DNA of 64,000 nt from Sulfitobacter sp. 20_GPM-1509m (lineage in GTDB: Bacteria; Pseudomonadota; Alphaproteobacteria; Rhodobacterales; Rhodobacteraceae). The notes under the pieces are model-generated. The model was not told the DNA's origin and did no database searches. It was given only the letters and a program-made list of their open reading frames with translations. Both the position numbers and the translations under genes were made by a program. This document shows positions 41,585-49,451 of the stretch, in pieces. Location of the stretch: assembly GCF_000620505.1 (NCBI RefSeq), contig NZ_KK211144.1, positions 317,681-381,680 on the forward strand, given 5' to 3'. Position 1 is the stretch's first letter; each line of letters starts with the position of its first letter.

Positions 41585-43189
41585 ATGAATGAACAACTGC
41601 AACACATGACCCGCGAAGTGGCCAAGGGCCGCATGACACGTCGTGAATTCGTGGGCCGCGCCGCGGCCTTGGGTGTGACGGCTGTTGCCGCCAACGCCAT
41701 GCTGGCAGGCCACGCACAGGCCGCCGCACATGAGGCCCCCAAACGCGGAGGCACGATCAAGATCGGCTCGTCGGGCGGTGAATCCACCAACACCCAGGAC
41801 CCTGCGCTGACCGCATCCGAAGTTCCGCTGAACAACCTGTATGCCTGGGGTGAAACCCTGTTGGATGTCGATCCCGAAGGCAAGATCGAGCCGCGTATGG
41901 CCGAAAGCGTCGAAGCTTCGGCGGATGCGAAACAATGGGTGTTCAAGATCCGCAAGGGCATTCCCTTTTCCAACGGCAAGGACATGACCCCCGAGGACGT
42001 GCTGAAAACCATGCAGCGCCACTCGAACGAGGAAAGCAAATCGGGTGCTCTGGGCATCATGAAGGGCATTGCCGACATGAAAGTGGACGGCGACAATTTC
42101 ATCGTCGATCTGGAATCGCCCAACGCCGACCTGCCCTATCTGATGGCCGACTATCACCTGATCATCCAGCCTGACGGCGGCATGGACAATCCGGGTGCCG
42201 CGATCGGCACCGGCCCCTATACGCTGGAAATTGACGAGCCTGGCGTGCGTCACGCGTTCAAGCGCCGCGACGATTTCTGGGATTCGGAAAACCGCGGCTT
42301 TGCCGACGAAGTCGAGATTCTGGTGCTGAACGATGCCACGGCCCGTACGGCGGCCCTGCAGTCGGGTCAGGTGCACGCGATCAACCGCGTCGACCCCAAG
42401 GTTGCCAGCCTGCTGGACCGCGCGCCCAACCTGTCGGTGCAATCGTCCTCGGGTCGGGGTCACTATGTGTTCATCGCACATATCGACACGGCCCCCTTTG
42501 ACAACAACGAACTGCGTCTGGCGCTGAAATATGCGATCAACCGCGAAGAGATGGTGGACAAGATCTTGCGCGGCTATGGCTCGATCGGCAACGATTTCCC
42601 GATCAACGCCTCCTACCCGCTGTTCGACGACACGATCCCGCAGCGCGAGCATTCCATCGAAAAGGCCAAGGAACATTACGCCGCCTCCGGCCACGATGGC
42701 AGCCCGATCATCCTGCGCGTGTCCGACGGTGCCTTCCCCGGTGCGGTCGATGCCGCCTCGCTGTTCCAGCAGTCGGCCCAGGCGGCTGGCATCCCGCTGG
42801 AAATCAAGCGCGAGCCGAACGACGGTTACTGGTCGGAAGTGTGGAACGTGCAGCCCTTCTGCGCCTCTTACTGGGGTGGCCGTCCGGTGCAGGACCAGAT
42901 GTACACCACCGCCTATCTGTCGACTGCAGACTGGAACGACACACGCTGGAAACGCCCCGAGTTCGACAAGATGCTGAACGAGGCGAAATCAGAGCTCGAC
43001 GACGCCAAGCGCAAGGAAATCTATTCCCAGATGGGTCAGATGCTGCGCAACGAAGGCGGCCTGATCCTGCCGATGTTCAACGATTTCGTGAACGGCGTCA
43101 GCAACGATCTGGGTGGCTGGATCAACGACCCGAACGGTGAAATGATGTCGAACCAGGCCGCGATCAAATGTTGGCTGAAGTCGGCATAA
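41585..43189 (+). CDS. Peptide/opine-type ABC transporter substrate-binding protein, Tat-exported
   Basis: The 534-residue protein belongs to the SBP_bac_5 family (LYAWGETLLDVDPEGKIEPR, then FKIRKGIPFSNGKDMTPEDV, about 75-140). Its N-terminus contains a twin-arginine motif, TRREFVGRAAALGVTAVAAN, with cleavage expected near AQAAAHE, so it is probably exported folded. It captures the ligand, likely a peptide or amino-acid derivative, in the periplasm. It is the first gene of an importer operon with two permeases and a double ATPase; the permease gene starts 13 bases later. Confidence 0.88.
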   Translation: MNEQLQHMTREVAKGRMTRREFVGRAAALGVTAVAANAMLAGHAQAAAHEAPKRGGTIKIGSSGGESTNTQDPALTASEVPLNNLYAWGETLLDVDPEGKIEPRMAESVEASADAKQWVFKIRKGIPFSNGKDMTPEDVLKTMQRHSNEESKSGALGIMKGIADMKVDGDNFIVDLESPNADLPYLMADYHLIIQPDGGMDNPGAAIGTGPYTLEIDEPGVRHAFKRRDDFWDSENRGFADEVEILVLNDATARTAALQSGQVHAINRVDPKVASLLDRAPNLSVQSSSGRGHYVFIAHIDTAPFDNNELRLALKYAINREEMVDKILRGYGSIGNDFPINASYPLFDDTIPQREHSIEKAKEHYAASGHDGSPIILRVSDGAFPGAVDAASLFQQSAQAAGIPLEIKREPNDGYWSEVWNVQPFCASYWGGRPVQDQMYTTAYLSTADWNDTRWKRPEFDKMLNEAKSELDDAKRKEIYSQMGQMLRNEGGLILPMFNDFVNGVSNDLGGWINDPNGEMMSNQAAIKCWLKSA

Positions 43190-43202
43190 GGGCGCAAAGC
43201 AG

Positions 43203-44159
43203 ATGCACCCTGTCCTGAAATTGATCACCCAGCGCATGGCGCTGGGTGTCGTTTTGCTGTTCGCGGCCTCGATCCTGATCTTTGTTGGCACCACGATCCT
43301 GCCGGGCGACGTCGCGCAATCCATATTGGGGCAGTCCGCCACACCCCAATCCCTGGCCAACCTCCGTGCCGAACTGGGTCTGAACGATCCTCCTGTTGCC
43401 CGCTATTTCGCCTGGCTGGGCGGCGTGTTGCAGGGTGATCTGGGCACCGCGCTGACCAACGGGCGTGACATTGCCGAAAGCCTGGGCGGACGGTTTGCGA
43501 ACACCATGTTCCTGGCCTTCTGGGCCGCGCTGATCTCGGTGCCGCTGGCGATCCTGCTGGGGCTGATCGCGGTGCGTTACCGCGACCGCTGGCCGGACAA
43601 GGTAATTTCGGGCATCACGCTGACGTCCATTTCGATCCCCGAATTCCTGATCGGCTATGTGCTGATGTTCTTTGTCGCGGTCAAACTGGGCTGGGCGCCT
43701 TCTGTGGCGATGATCAACGATACGATGTCGCTGGGGCAGAAACTGAACGCCATTGCCCTGCCCGTCGCGGTGCTGACGCTGGTGGTTCTGGCGCATATGA
43801 TGCGCATGACCCGTGCGGCGATCCTGAACGTGATGCAATCGGCCTATATCGAAACCGCCGAGTTGAAGGGGCTGAGCACCTTCGAGGTCATTCGCAAACA
43901 CGCCTTTCCCAACGCCATCGCCCCGATCGTCAACGTGGTGATGCTGAACCTGGCCTATCTGGTGGTGGGTGTCGTGGTGATCGAGGTGGTCTTTACCTAT
44001 CCCGGAATGGGCCAGTACCTGGTCGACCACGTCTCCAAACGCGATGTGCCTGTGGTGCAGGCCTGCGGGCTGATCTTTGCCGCTGTCTACATCGTCCTGA
44101 ACATGATCGCGGACATCGTGTCGATTCTGGCGAACCCAAGACTGAGGCATCCGAAATGA
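43203..44159 (+). CDS. Peptide-type ABC transporter permease (DppB-like)
   Basis: The 318-residue inner-membrane protein has six hydrophobic segments and the DppB-type N-terminus (LKLITQRMALGVVLLFAASI, then PGDVAQSILGQSATPQSL). The ATPase-contact EAA loop is ETAELKGLSTFEVIRKHAFP near 217-236. It forms half of the import channel with the permease encoded at 44227. Its stop overlaps the start of a 23-codon frame that bridges the two permease genes. Confidence 0.88.
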   Translation: MHPVLKLITQRMALGVVLLFAASILIFVGTTILPGDVAQSILGQSATPQSLANLRAELGLNDPPVARYFAWLGGVLQGDLGTALTNGRDIAESLGGRFANTMFLAFWAALISVPLAILLGLIAVRYRDRWPDKVISGITLTSISIPEFLIGYVLMFFVAVKLGWAPSVAMINDTMSLGQKLNAIALPVAVLTLVVLAHMMRMTRAAILNVMQSAYIETAELKGLSTFEVIRKHAFPNAIAPIVNVVMLNLAYLVVGVVVIEVVFTYPGMGQYLVDHVSKRDVPVVQACGLIFAAVYIVLNMIADIVSILANPRLRHPK

Positions 44160-44227
44160 CATATGCAGTATTCAACACCGCAAACGTCGTCCGGTCTGGG
44201 GCTTTGGGCACAGGGGGGCTGAACTGA
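44156..44227 (+). CDS. Possible 23-codon bridging frame between the two permease genes
   Basis: The frame reads MTYAVFNTANVVRSGALGTG to a TGA. Its ATG overlaps the upstream permease stop (ATGA) and its TGA overlaps the next permease ATG (TGATG). It therefore occupies the gap exactly and could hand ribosomes from one gene to the next. The sequence is not hydrophobic enough to be a membrane peptide. It may also be the remnant N-terminus of the second permease, which is short at its start. No homologue is recognised. Confidence 0.35.
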   Translation: MTYAVFNTANVVRSGALGTGGLN

Positions 44228-45039
44228 TGCGCATTCCCCTGTCTGCCCTGATCGGGCTGTTTTTCACCATTACCTATTTCCTGATGGCCATCCTTGCGCC
44301 CTGGATCGCCCCCTATGGCATGGCCGAAGTCGTGGGCGATGTCTGGGAGCCATCCTCGGCCGAGCATCTGCTGGGCACAGACACCATCGGGCGCGATCTG
44401 CTGAGCCGGATGATCTATGGCGGGCGCACCACGATCTTTATCGCCACCATGGCCACGGCGCTGTCGTTCATCACCGGATCGGTGCTGGGCTTTGCCGCCG
44501 CGGTGCTGGGCGGCTGGCCCGACCAGCTGCTGTCGCGGTTCGTCGATCTGATCATGTCGATCCCGTCGCTGATCTTTGCGCTGGTGGTGCTGTCGGTCAT
44601 GCCGGTCACCGTGCCCGTGCTGATCGTGGTCATGGGCCTGCTGGACAGCACGCGCGTGTACCGTCTGGCGCGTGCCGTGGCGGTGGACATCACCGTGATG
44701 GACTATGTCGAGGCGGCGCGCCTGCGCGGCGAGAAACTGGCGTGGATCATCTTTCGCGAGGTTCTGCCCAACGCGCTGTCGCCTTTGGTGGCGGAGATGG
44801 GCTTGCGGTTCATCTTTGCGGTTCTTTTCGTATCGACCCTGTCGTTCCTTGGCCTTGGCGTGCAACCGCCGCAAGCGGACTGGGGCGGCATCGTGAAGGA
44901 AAACAAGGAAGGCATCGTTTACGGCATCGGGGCCGCACTTTATCCGGCGGTGGCAATCGCCACGCTGGCCATCAGCGTCAACCTTGTGGCTGACTGGGTT
45001 CTGAACCGAACCACTTCACTGAAAGGGGGCCGGGGATGA
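44227..45039 (+). CDS. Peptide-type ABC transporter permease (DppC-like)
   Basis: The 270-residue inner-membrane protein matches DppC-type permeases: WEPSSAEHLLGTDTIGRDLL (about 41-60), GGRTTIFIATMATALSFI, and the EAA loop VEAARLRGEKLAWIIFREVLP near 160-180. It ends with LADWVLNR-like VADWVLNRT. Family members are often 280-300 residues, with a longer first segment. The ATG at 44227 is the only good start in this frame. Its stop overlaps the ATPase start by ATGA. Confidence 0.88.
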   Translation: MRIPLSALIGLFFTITYFLMAILAPWIAPYGMAEVVGDVWEPSSAEHLLGTDTIGRDLLSRMIYGGRTTIFIATMATALSFITGSVLGFAAAVLGGWPDQLLSRFVDLIMSIPSLIFALVVLSVMPVTVPVLIVVMGLLDSTRVYRLARAVAVDITVMDYVEAARLRGEKLAWIIFREVLPNALSPLVAEMGLRFIFAVLFVSTLSFLGLGVQPPQADWGGIVKENKEGIVYGIGAALYPAVAIATLAISVNLVADWVLNRTTSLKGGRG

Positions 45040-46673
45040 GCGATCCGCTGGTAAAAGTCCGTGGCTTGAAAATCGGTGCGACGGTCTATCCGCCGGGCGA
45101 AAAGCCGCATGACATCGAGATCGTCCACGGGGTCGATTTCGACCTGAAAGCGGGCGAGGTTCTGGGGCTGATCGGGGAATCCGGTGCGGGCAAGTCCACC
45201 ATCGGCCTGGCCACGCTGGCCTATGGTCGCGGCGGCGTCGAGCTGACCGGCGGCGAGGTCTGGGTGAACGGGCGCGACCTGTTGAAGGCCAAGCACCGCG
45301 ACATCCGTCGTCTGCGCGGGGCCGAGGTCACCTATGTGTCGCAATCGGCGGCGGCGTCCTTCAACCCGGCCAAGAAGATCATGGAACAGGTGACCGAGGC
45401 CGCGATCAGCCAGGGCAAGTTCAGCAAGAAAGACGCCGAAGCCCGCGCGGTCGAGCTGTTCAAGGCGCTAGGTCTGCCCAACCCCGAAACCATCGGCAAC
45501 CGCTATCCGCACCAGGTGTCGGGCGGACAGTTGCAACGCTGCATGACGGCCTTGGCGCTGTGCCCCGAGCCGGATCTCGTGATCTTTGACGAACCGACCA
45601 CGGCGCTGGACGTGACCACCCAGATCGACGTGCTGAAGGCGATCAAGGATGCGATTGCCGTCACCGGCGTCGCGGCGCTGTATATCACGCACGATCTGGC
45701 GGTCGTGGCGCAGGTGGCCGATTACATCATGGTGCTGCGTCAGGGTGACATGGTCGAATATGGCACCACAGACCAGATCATCAACAACCCGCAAGAAGAG
45801 TACACTCAGGCGCTGGTGTCCGTCCGCTCGATCAAGCACATCGAAAAGGAACCGACAGATCAGCCGGTGCTACGGGTCCAGAACATCACAGCCCGCTACA
45901 GGGGCACCAATTTCGACGTGCTCAAGAACATCAATGTGGACCTGCATCCCGGCCAGACGCTGGCCGTCGTCGGCGAAAGCGGATCGGGCAAATCCACATT
46001 GGCGCGGGTGATCACCGGTTTGCTGCCGCCCACAAAGGGCAGGATCCACTTTGCCGGCCGCGACCTGTCCCCGGACCTGCCCTCACGCTCGCGCGAGGAC
46101 CTGCGCGAATTGCAGATGATCTATCAGATGGCCGACACCGCGATGAACCCGCGCCAGACCGTCGGCACGATCATCGGGCGGCCGCTTGAGTTCTACTTTG
46201 GCCTGAAGGGCCGCGAGAAACAGGCCCGCATCCAGGAACTGCTGGACGAGATCGAGCTGGGCGAAGGGTTCCAGGACCGCTATCCGGCGGAACTGTCGGG
46301 CGGGCAGAAACAACGTGTCTGCATCGCGCGCGCGCTGGCGGCCAAGCCCAAGCTGATCATCTGCGACGAGGTGACGTCGGCGCTGGACCCGCTGGTGGCG
46401 GACGGCATCCTGAAGCTGCTGCTCAAGCTGCAAAAGGTCGAGGATGTGGCCTATCTGTTCATCACCCACGATCTGGCGACGGTGCGTGCCATCGCGGACA
46501 GCATCGCGGTGATGTATCGCGGCGAGGTCGTGCGGTACGGATCGAAATCCACGGTCCTGTCACCGCCCTTCGACGCCTATACCGACCTGCTGCTCAGCTC
46601 GGTTCCCGAGATGAAAATCGGCTGGCTGGAAGAGGTCATCGAACACCGCCGCATGGAAAGTGCAGGCAACTGA
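45036..46673 (+). CDS. Fused double ATP-binding protein of the peptide ABC importer
   Basis: The 545-residue protein contains two complete ATPase domains. The first has Walker [10 protein letters not shown] near 46, signature VSGGQLQR near 160 and DEPTTALD near 185. The second has GESGSGKST near 313, LSGGQKQR near 425 and CDEVTSALD near 447. It thus replaces separate DppD and DppF subunits. An OppF-like C-terminal tail follows each domain. It completes the importer: binding protein, two permeases, one fused ATPase. Confidence 0.9.
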   Translation: MSDPLVKVRGLKIGATVYPPGEKPHDIEIVHGVDFDLKAGEVLGLIGESGAGKSTIGLATLAYGRGGVELTGGEVWVNGRDLLKAKHRDIRRLRGAEVTYVSQSAAASFNPAKKIMEQVTEAAISQGKFSKKDAEARAVELFKALGLPNPETIGNRYPHQVSGGQLQRCMTALALCPEPDLVIFDEPTTALDVTTQIDVLKAIKDAIAVTGVAALYITHDLAVVAQVADYIMVLRQGDMVEYGTTDQIINNPQEEYTQALVSVRSIKHIEKEPTDQPVLRVQNITARYRGTNFDVLKNINVDLHPGQTLAVVGESGSGKSTLARVITGLLPPTKGRIHFAGRDLSPDLPSRSREDLRELQMIYQMADTAMNPRQTVGTIIGRPLEFYFGLKGREKQARIQELLDEIELGEGFQDRYPAELSGGQKQRVCIARALAAKPKLIICDEVTSALDPLVADGILKLLLKLQKVEDVAYLFITHDLATVRAIADSIAVMYRGEVVRYGSKSTVLSPPFDAYTDLLLSSVPEMKIGWLEEVIEHRRMESAGN

Positions 46674-46679
46674 ACCACA

Positions 46680-46703
46680 GGCGGGGCGCGCCTGCGCCCT
46701 GCC
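46680..46703. terminator. GC-rich hairpin between convergent genes
   Basis: GGCGGGGCGC, loop GCCT, GCGCCCTGCC form a 10-base-pair stem with one G-T pair, six bases after the ATPase stop and ahead of the DUF1428 stop on the other strand. There is no T-run. It may end both transcripts. Confidence 0.5.
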
Positions 46704-46720
46704 CTTCAGCCATGGTCGGT

Positions 46721-47080
46721 TCAGTCTGCGCTCAGGCTGACCAGCGGTTCGAACCCGCCCCACATCATGCGCATACCGTCAAAGGGCATCTCCATCATCT
46801 CCTGCATGCGCGGGTCGTTCATCATCTGCTCAAAGCCCTTGTCGGCGGTCGCCTTGTCGGGCCAGATCATCCACGAGAACACGACCACTTCGCCCTCTTC
46901 ACGTTTGACGGACATCGGGAAGGACGTGACCTTGCCCTCTGGCGTGTCGACGCCCCAGTTTTCCTGAAGCGACAAACAGCCGTATTCCTTGAAAAGCGGC
47001 CAGGCCTTTTCGGCCATGTCCTTGTAGGCGGCCTTGTTTGCCTCGGGCACGGCCAGCAGAAATCCAGATACATATGACAT
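46721..47080 (-). CDS. DUF1428-family protein
   Basis: The 119-residue protein shows the DUF1428 (YbaA-like) pattern: SYVSGFLLAVPEANKAAYKDMAEKA at the start, LSLQENWGVD near 37, VVFSWMIWPDKATADKGFE near 65-83 and FDGMRMMWGGFEPL at the end. It has the dimeric alpha-beta barrel (antibiotic-monooxygenase) fold and no known activity. The ATG at 47080 is used; a GTG precedes it by one codon after AGGGGGTGAC. It is divergent from a MarR regulator, which probably controls it. Confidence 0.85.
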   Translation of the reverse strand: MSYVSGFLLAVPEANKAAYKDMAEKAWPLFKEYGCLSLQENWGVDTPEGKVTSFPMSVKREEGEVVVFSWMIWPDKATADKGFEQMMNDPRMQEMMEMPFDGMRMMWGGFEPLVSLSAD

Positions 47081-47123
47081 CACGTCACCCCCTCTTGCTA
47101 GATTCGTCTTTCAGATTGACATC

Positions 47124-47149
47124 TATATACGTTGATATCAACATATATA
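47124..47149. promoter_or_regulatory. MarR-type operator palindrome between DUF1428 and marR genes
   Basis: The centre GTTGATATCAAC is a perfect 12-base palindrome. The flanks TATATAC and ATATATA extend it to 26 bases with a single mismatched pair. This size and form fit MarR-family operators. A TTGACA -35-like hexamer lies at 47116. The palindrome ends one base before the regulator's start codon, so it would overlap the promoter of the regulator. Confidence 0.65.
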
Positions 47150-47150
47150 A

Positions 47151-47600
47151 ATGATGGACGCTTCCCTACCCCTTTCGGTCACCCATGAAATCCGCGACCG
47201 CTGCCTGTGCCTGTATGTGCAGCGCGCGGCGCGTGTGCTTGCGCGGCGCTTTGATGATGCGTTGCGCCCCTTTGGTCTGACCAACGGGCAGTTTTCCCTG
47301 CTGATGTCGCTGAACCGGCCTGACGGACCACGGATCAGCGATCTGGTGGACCTGCTGGGCATGGACCGTACCACGCTGACGGCCGCGCTGAAGCCGCTGG
47401 AACGCAAGGGGCTGGTCACGGCTCAAGCCGACAAGGCCGACCGCCGCTCACGCCGTCTGCACCTGACCGATGCGGGCCGTTCGGTGTTGAAACAGGCGCT
47501 GCCCACGTGGCGGGCCACCCATGATGCTGTTGACGCAGCACTGGCCCCCACCAGCCCACAGGATCTGCGCGACGGCCTGATGGCGCTTGCCGGGGCGTAA
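47151..47600 (+). CDS. MarR-family transcriptional regulator
   Basis: The 149-residue protein has the MarR winged helix: LTNGQFSLLMSLNRPDGPRI, SDLVDLLGMDRTTLTAALKPLERKGLV (about 55-87) and the wing KADRRSRRLHLTDAG (about 93-107). It would bind the palindrome at 47124, repressing itself and the divergent DUF1428 gene until a ligand binds. Two ATG codons open the frame; no ribosome binding site precedes them, and the operator abuts the start, so the message may be leaderless. Confidence 0.88.
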   Translation: MMDASLPLSVTHEIRDRCLCLYVQRAARVLARRFDDALRPFGLTNGQFSLLMSLNRPDGPRISDLVDLLGMDRTTLTAALKPLERKGLVTAQADKADRRSRRLHLTDAGRSVLKQALPTWRATHDAVDAALAPTSPQDLRDGLMALAGA

Positions 47601-47668
47601 TCCGGCTTTTGCCATTGCCCCCGCGCATCACCTGCGGTCAGATGCAGGCGCACAGACAGGGGGCGCAT

Positions 47669-48505
47669 ATGGACAAGAAACTGTTGCTGATCATTCTGGA
47701 CGGGGTGCCGTGGCGCAACTGGCGGCGGCTGTTCGGCAATCTGGAAGGCTGGGTGGATTCAGGTGACGCCCGCGTGTGGAAACTGCGCGCGGTGCTGCCG
47801 TCGATTTCTGCCTCGTGCTATGCGTCGATCCACACCGGCGTGGCCCCGGCCGCACATGGCTGCACCGGCAACGGGAACGTGTTCCGCCTGTCGCATCCCG
47901 ACGTCTTCTCCGCCACCCGCGCGGCAGGTGGGGTCACAGGGGCGGTCGCGCACAGCTTTTGGTCCGAATTCTTCAATCGCCACCCCTTCGACTATGTGCG
48001 CGACATCGAATATGATGAACCGGACAGCAACACCATCAACCATGGCCGGTTCCACACGATGACCGGCTATGGGCACAACAACCAGATGACCCCCTCAGAC
48101 GTCGACCTGTTCGGCACGCTGACCAACCTGTGCCTGCGCTTCGGGCTGAACTATGGCATGTTGCACACCTGTACGCTGGACAGCATGGGGCACCGTTTTT
48201 TCCACGAGGGTCAGGAAATGGACCATGCCTGTTTCGTGATGGACGAAATGCTGGCCCCGTTCATCCCGCGCTGGCGCGAAATGGGGTACGAGGTGATCGT
48301 GACCGCCGATCACGGACAGGACGAGCGCGGCCACCACGGCGGGCGCGGCGCCTTGCAGCAAGAGGCGGCTTTGTATTATTTCGGGGAGGCCGAAGGGCCC
48401 CATGAGGATACGGTGATCGACCAGCTGCAACTGGCCCCCACCATCCTGTCGCGGCTGGGCGCGCCGATCCCCGACACGATGAAAGCCAAACCGTTCCTGA
48501 CCTGA
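47669..48505 (+). CDS. Alkaline-phosphatase-superfamily phosphodiesterase/nucleotide pyrophosphatase
   Basis: The 278-residue protein starts KLLLIILDGVPWRNWRRLF (first metal Asp), has SISASCYASIHTGVAP near 47-62 with a Ser or Thr nucleophile position, and VTADHGQDERGHHGG near 226-240 with the Asp-His metal pair. This is the type I phosphodiesterase/NPP pattern. No signal peptide is visible, so a cytoplasmic role is likely. The ATG at 47669 was chosen over a longer start. It is convergent with the HSL-type hydrolase gene. Confidence 0.8.
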   Translation: MDKKLLLIILDGVPWRNWRRLFGNLEGWVDSGDARVWKLRAVLPSISASCYASIHTGVAPAAHGCTGNGNVFRLSHPDVFSATRAAGGVTGAVAHSFWSEFFNRHPFDYVRDIEYDEPDSNTINHGRFHTMTGYGHNNQMTPSDVDLFGTLTNLCLRFGLNYGMLHTCTLDSMGHRFFHEGQEMDHACFVMDEMLAPFIPRWREMGYEVIVTADHGQDERGHHGGRGALQQEAALYYFGEAEGPHEDTVIDQLQLAPTILSRLGAPIPDTMKAKPFLT

Positions 48506-48511
48506 CCCGCG

Positions 48512-49447
48512 TCAGTCCAGATCGGTGATCTGACCCGCGCGCAGCAGGGTCAGCGCCTGGATCATCCGCGCAAAGCTGGTGGCGGCACGTTTCGACATGT
48601 GTCGCGCCCGCAGGTGCGCATGGACCAGCCCCGCCTCCTCGATCCAGACGGCACGGCCCCCCGCGGCCTGAATGGCATCGCGGTAGGCCTCTCCATCGCT
48701 GGACAGCGGGTCGAATTCGGCGGTCAGGATCACGGTGGGCGGCAGGCCCGAAAAGTCGGTGTCCTGCAACGGCGCAAAACGCGGATCGCCGGTGCGGTCC
48801 TGCCCGCCGGAGCGCAGCGTTTGATAGAACGCCATGTCCCGAACGCTTAGCCCCGGTGCATCGGCGTGGGTGACATAGCTGCCCCGCGTGCGGTCGCCGC
48901 CCAGACCGGGATAGATCAGCAGGCTGCCGGTGATCCGCCCGTCGATGCGCCCGCGCGCATGATGGGCAATCGCCGCCACCAGATTGCCGCCAGCACTGTC
49001 ACCCGCCAGCACGATGGCACCCTCAGAGTCGGCACAGACCGCTTCGAACGCGGCCCAGGCGTCTTCGAAATCACCGGGAAAGGGGCGTTCGGGTGACAGG
49101 CCGTAATCGACCGCAATCACCTGCATCCCGGTGCCTGCGCAGAACTCGGCGCAGATGCTGTCGTGGCTGTCCAGCCCGCCGACGACAAAACCGCCGCCGT
49201 GGCAATAGAACACGGTGCCCGCAACGGGGGCTGCACGGCTGTAGACCCGGCACGATACCCCGCCAAAGGCACGGTCCTGCGCCGTTACATCGTCGGGATA
49301 GCCGACATCAAAATCGGCACACATCGCGTTATAGACCCGCCGCTGGTCGTCCACGGTCAGGTCCACCGCATCGGGCGGATAGTGCCGCGCGGTCCGCGCC
49401 ATGAAGGCACGGACCTCTTCGTCCATCAGTTTGGCATAATCGGGCAC
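48512..49447 (-). CDS. HSL-family alpha/beta hydrolase (esterase/lipase)
   Basis: The 311-residue protein has the hormone-sensitive-lipase signature: oxyanion motif FYCHGGGFVVGG near 80-91 and nucleophile motif LAGDSAGGNLVAA near 147-159 (Ser near 151). An Asp in TAEFDPLSSDGE near 245 and a His in GLVHAHLR near 276 complete the triad. It hydrolyses short- to medium-chain esters in the cytoplasm. It begins five bases after the acyl-CoA synthetase stop, so both are in one unit. Confidence 0.85.
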   Translation of the reverse strand: MPDYAKLMDEEVRAFMARTARHYPPDAVDLTVDDQRRVYNAMCADFDVGYPDDVTAQDRAFGGVSCRVYSRAAPVAGTVFYCHGGGFVVGGLDSHDSICAEFCAGTGMQVIAVDYGLSPERPFPGDFEDAWAAFEAVCADSEGAIVLAGDSAGGNLVAAIAHHARGRIDGRITGSLLIYPGLGGDRTRGSYVTHADAPGLSVRDMAFYQTLRSGGQDRTGDPRFAPLQDTDFSGLPPTVILTAEFDPLSSDGEAYRDAIQAAGGRAVWIEEAGLVHAHLRARHMSKRAATSFARMIQALTLLRAGQITDLD

Positions 49448-49451
49448 AGGC

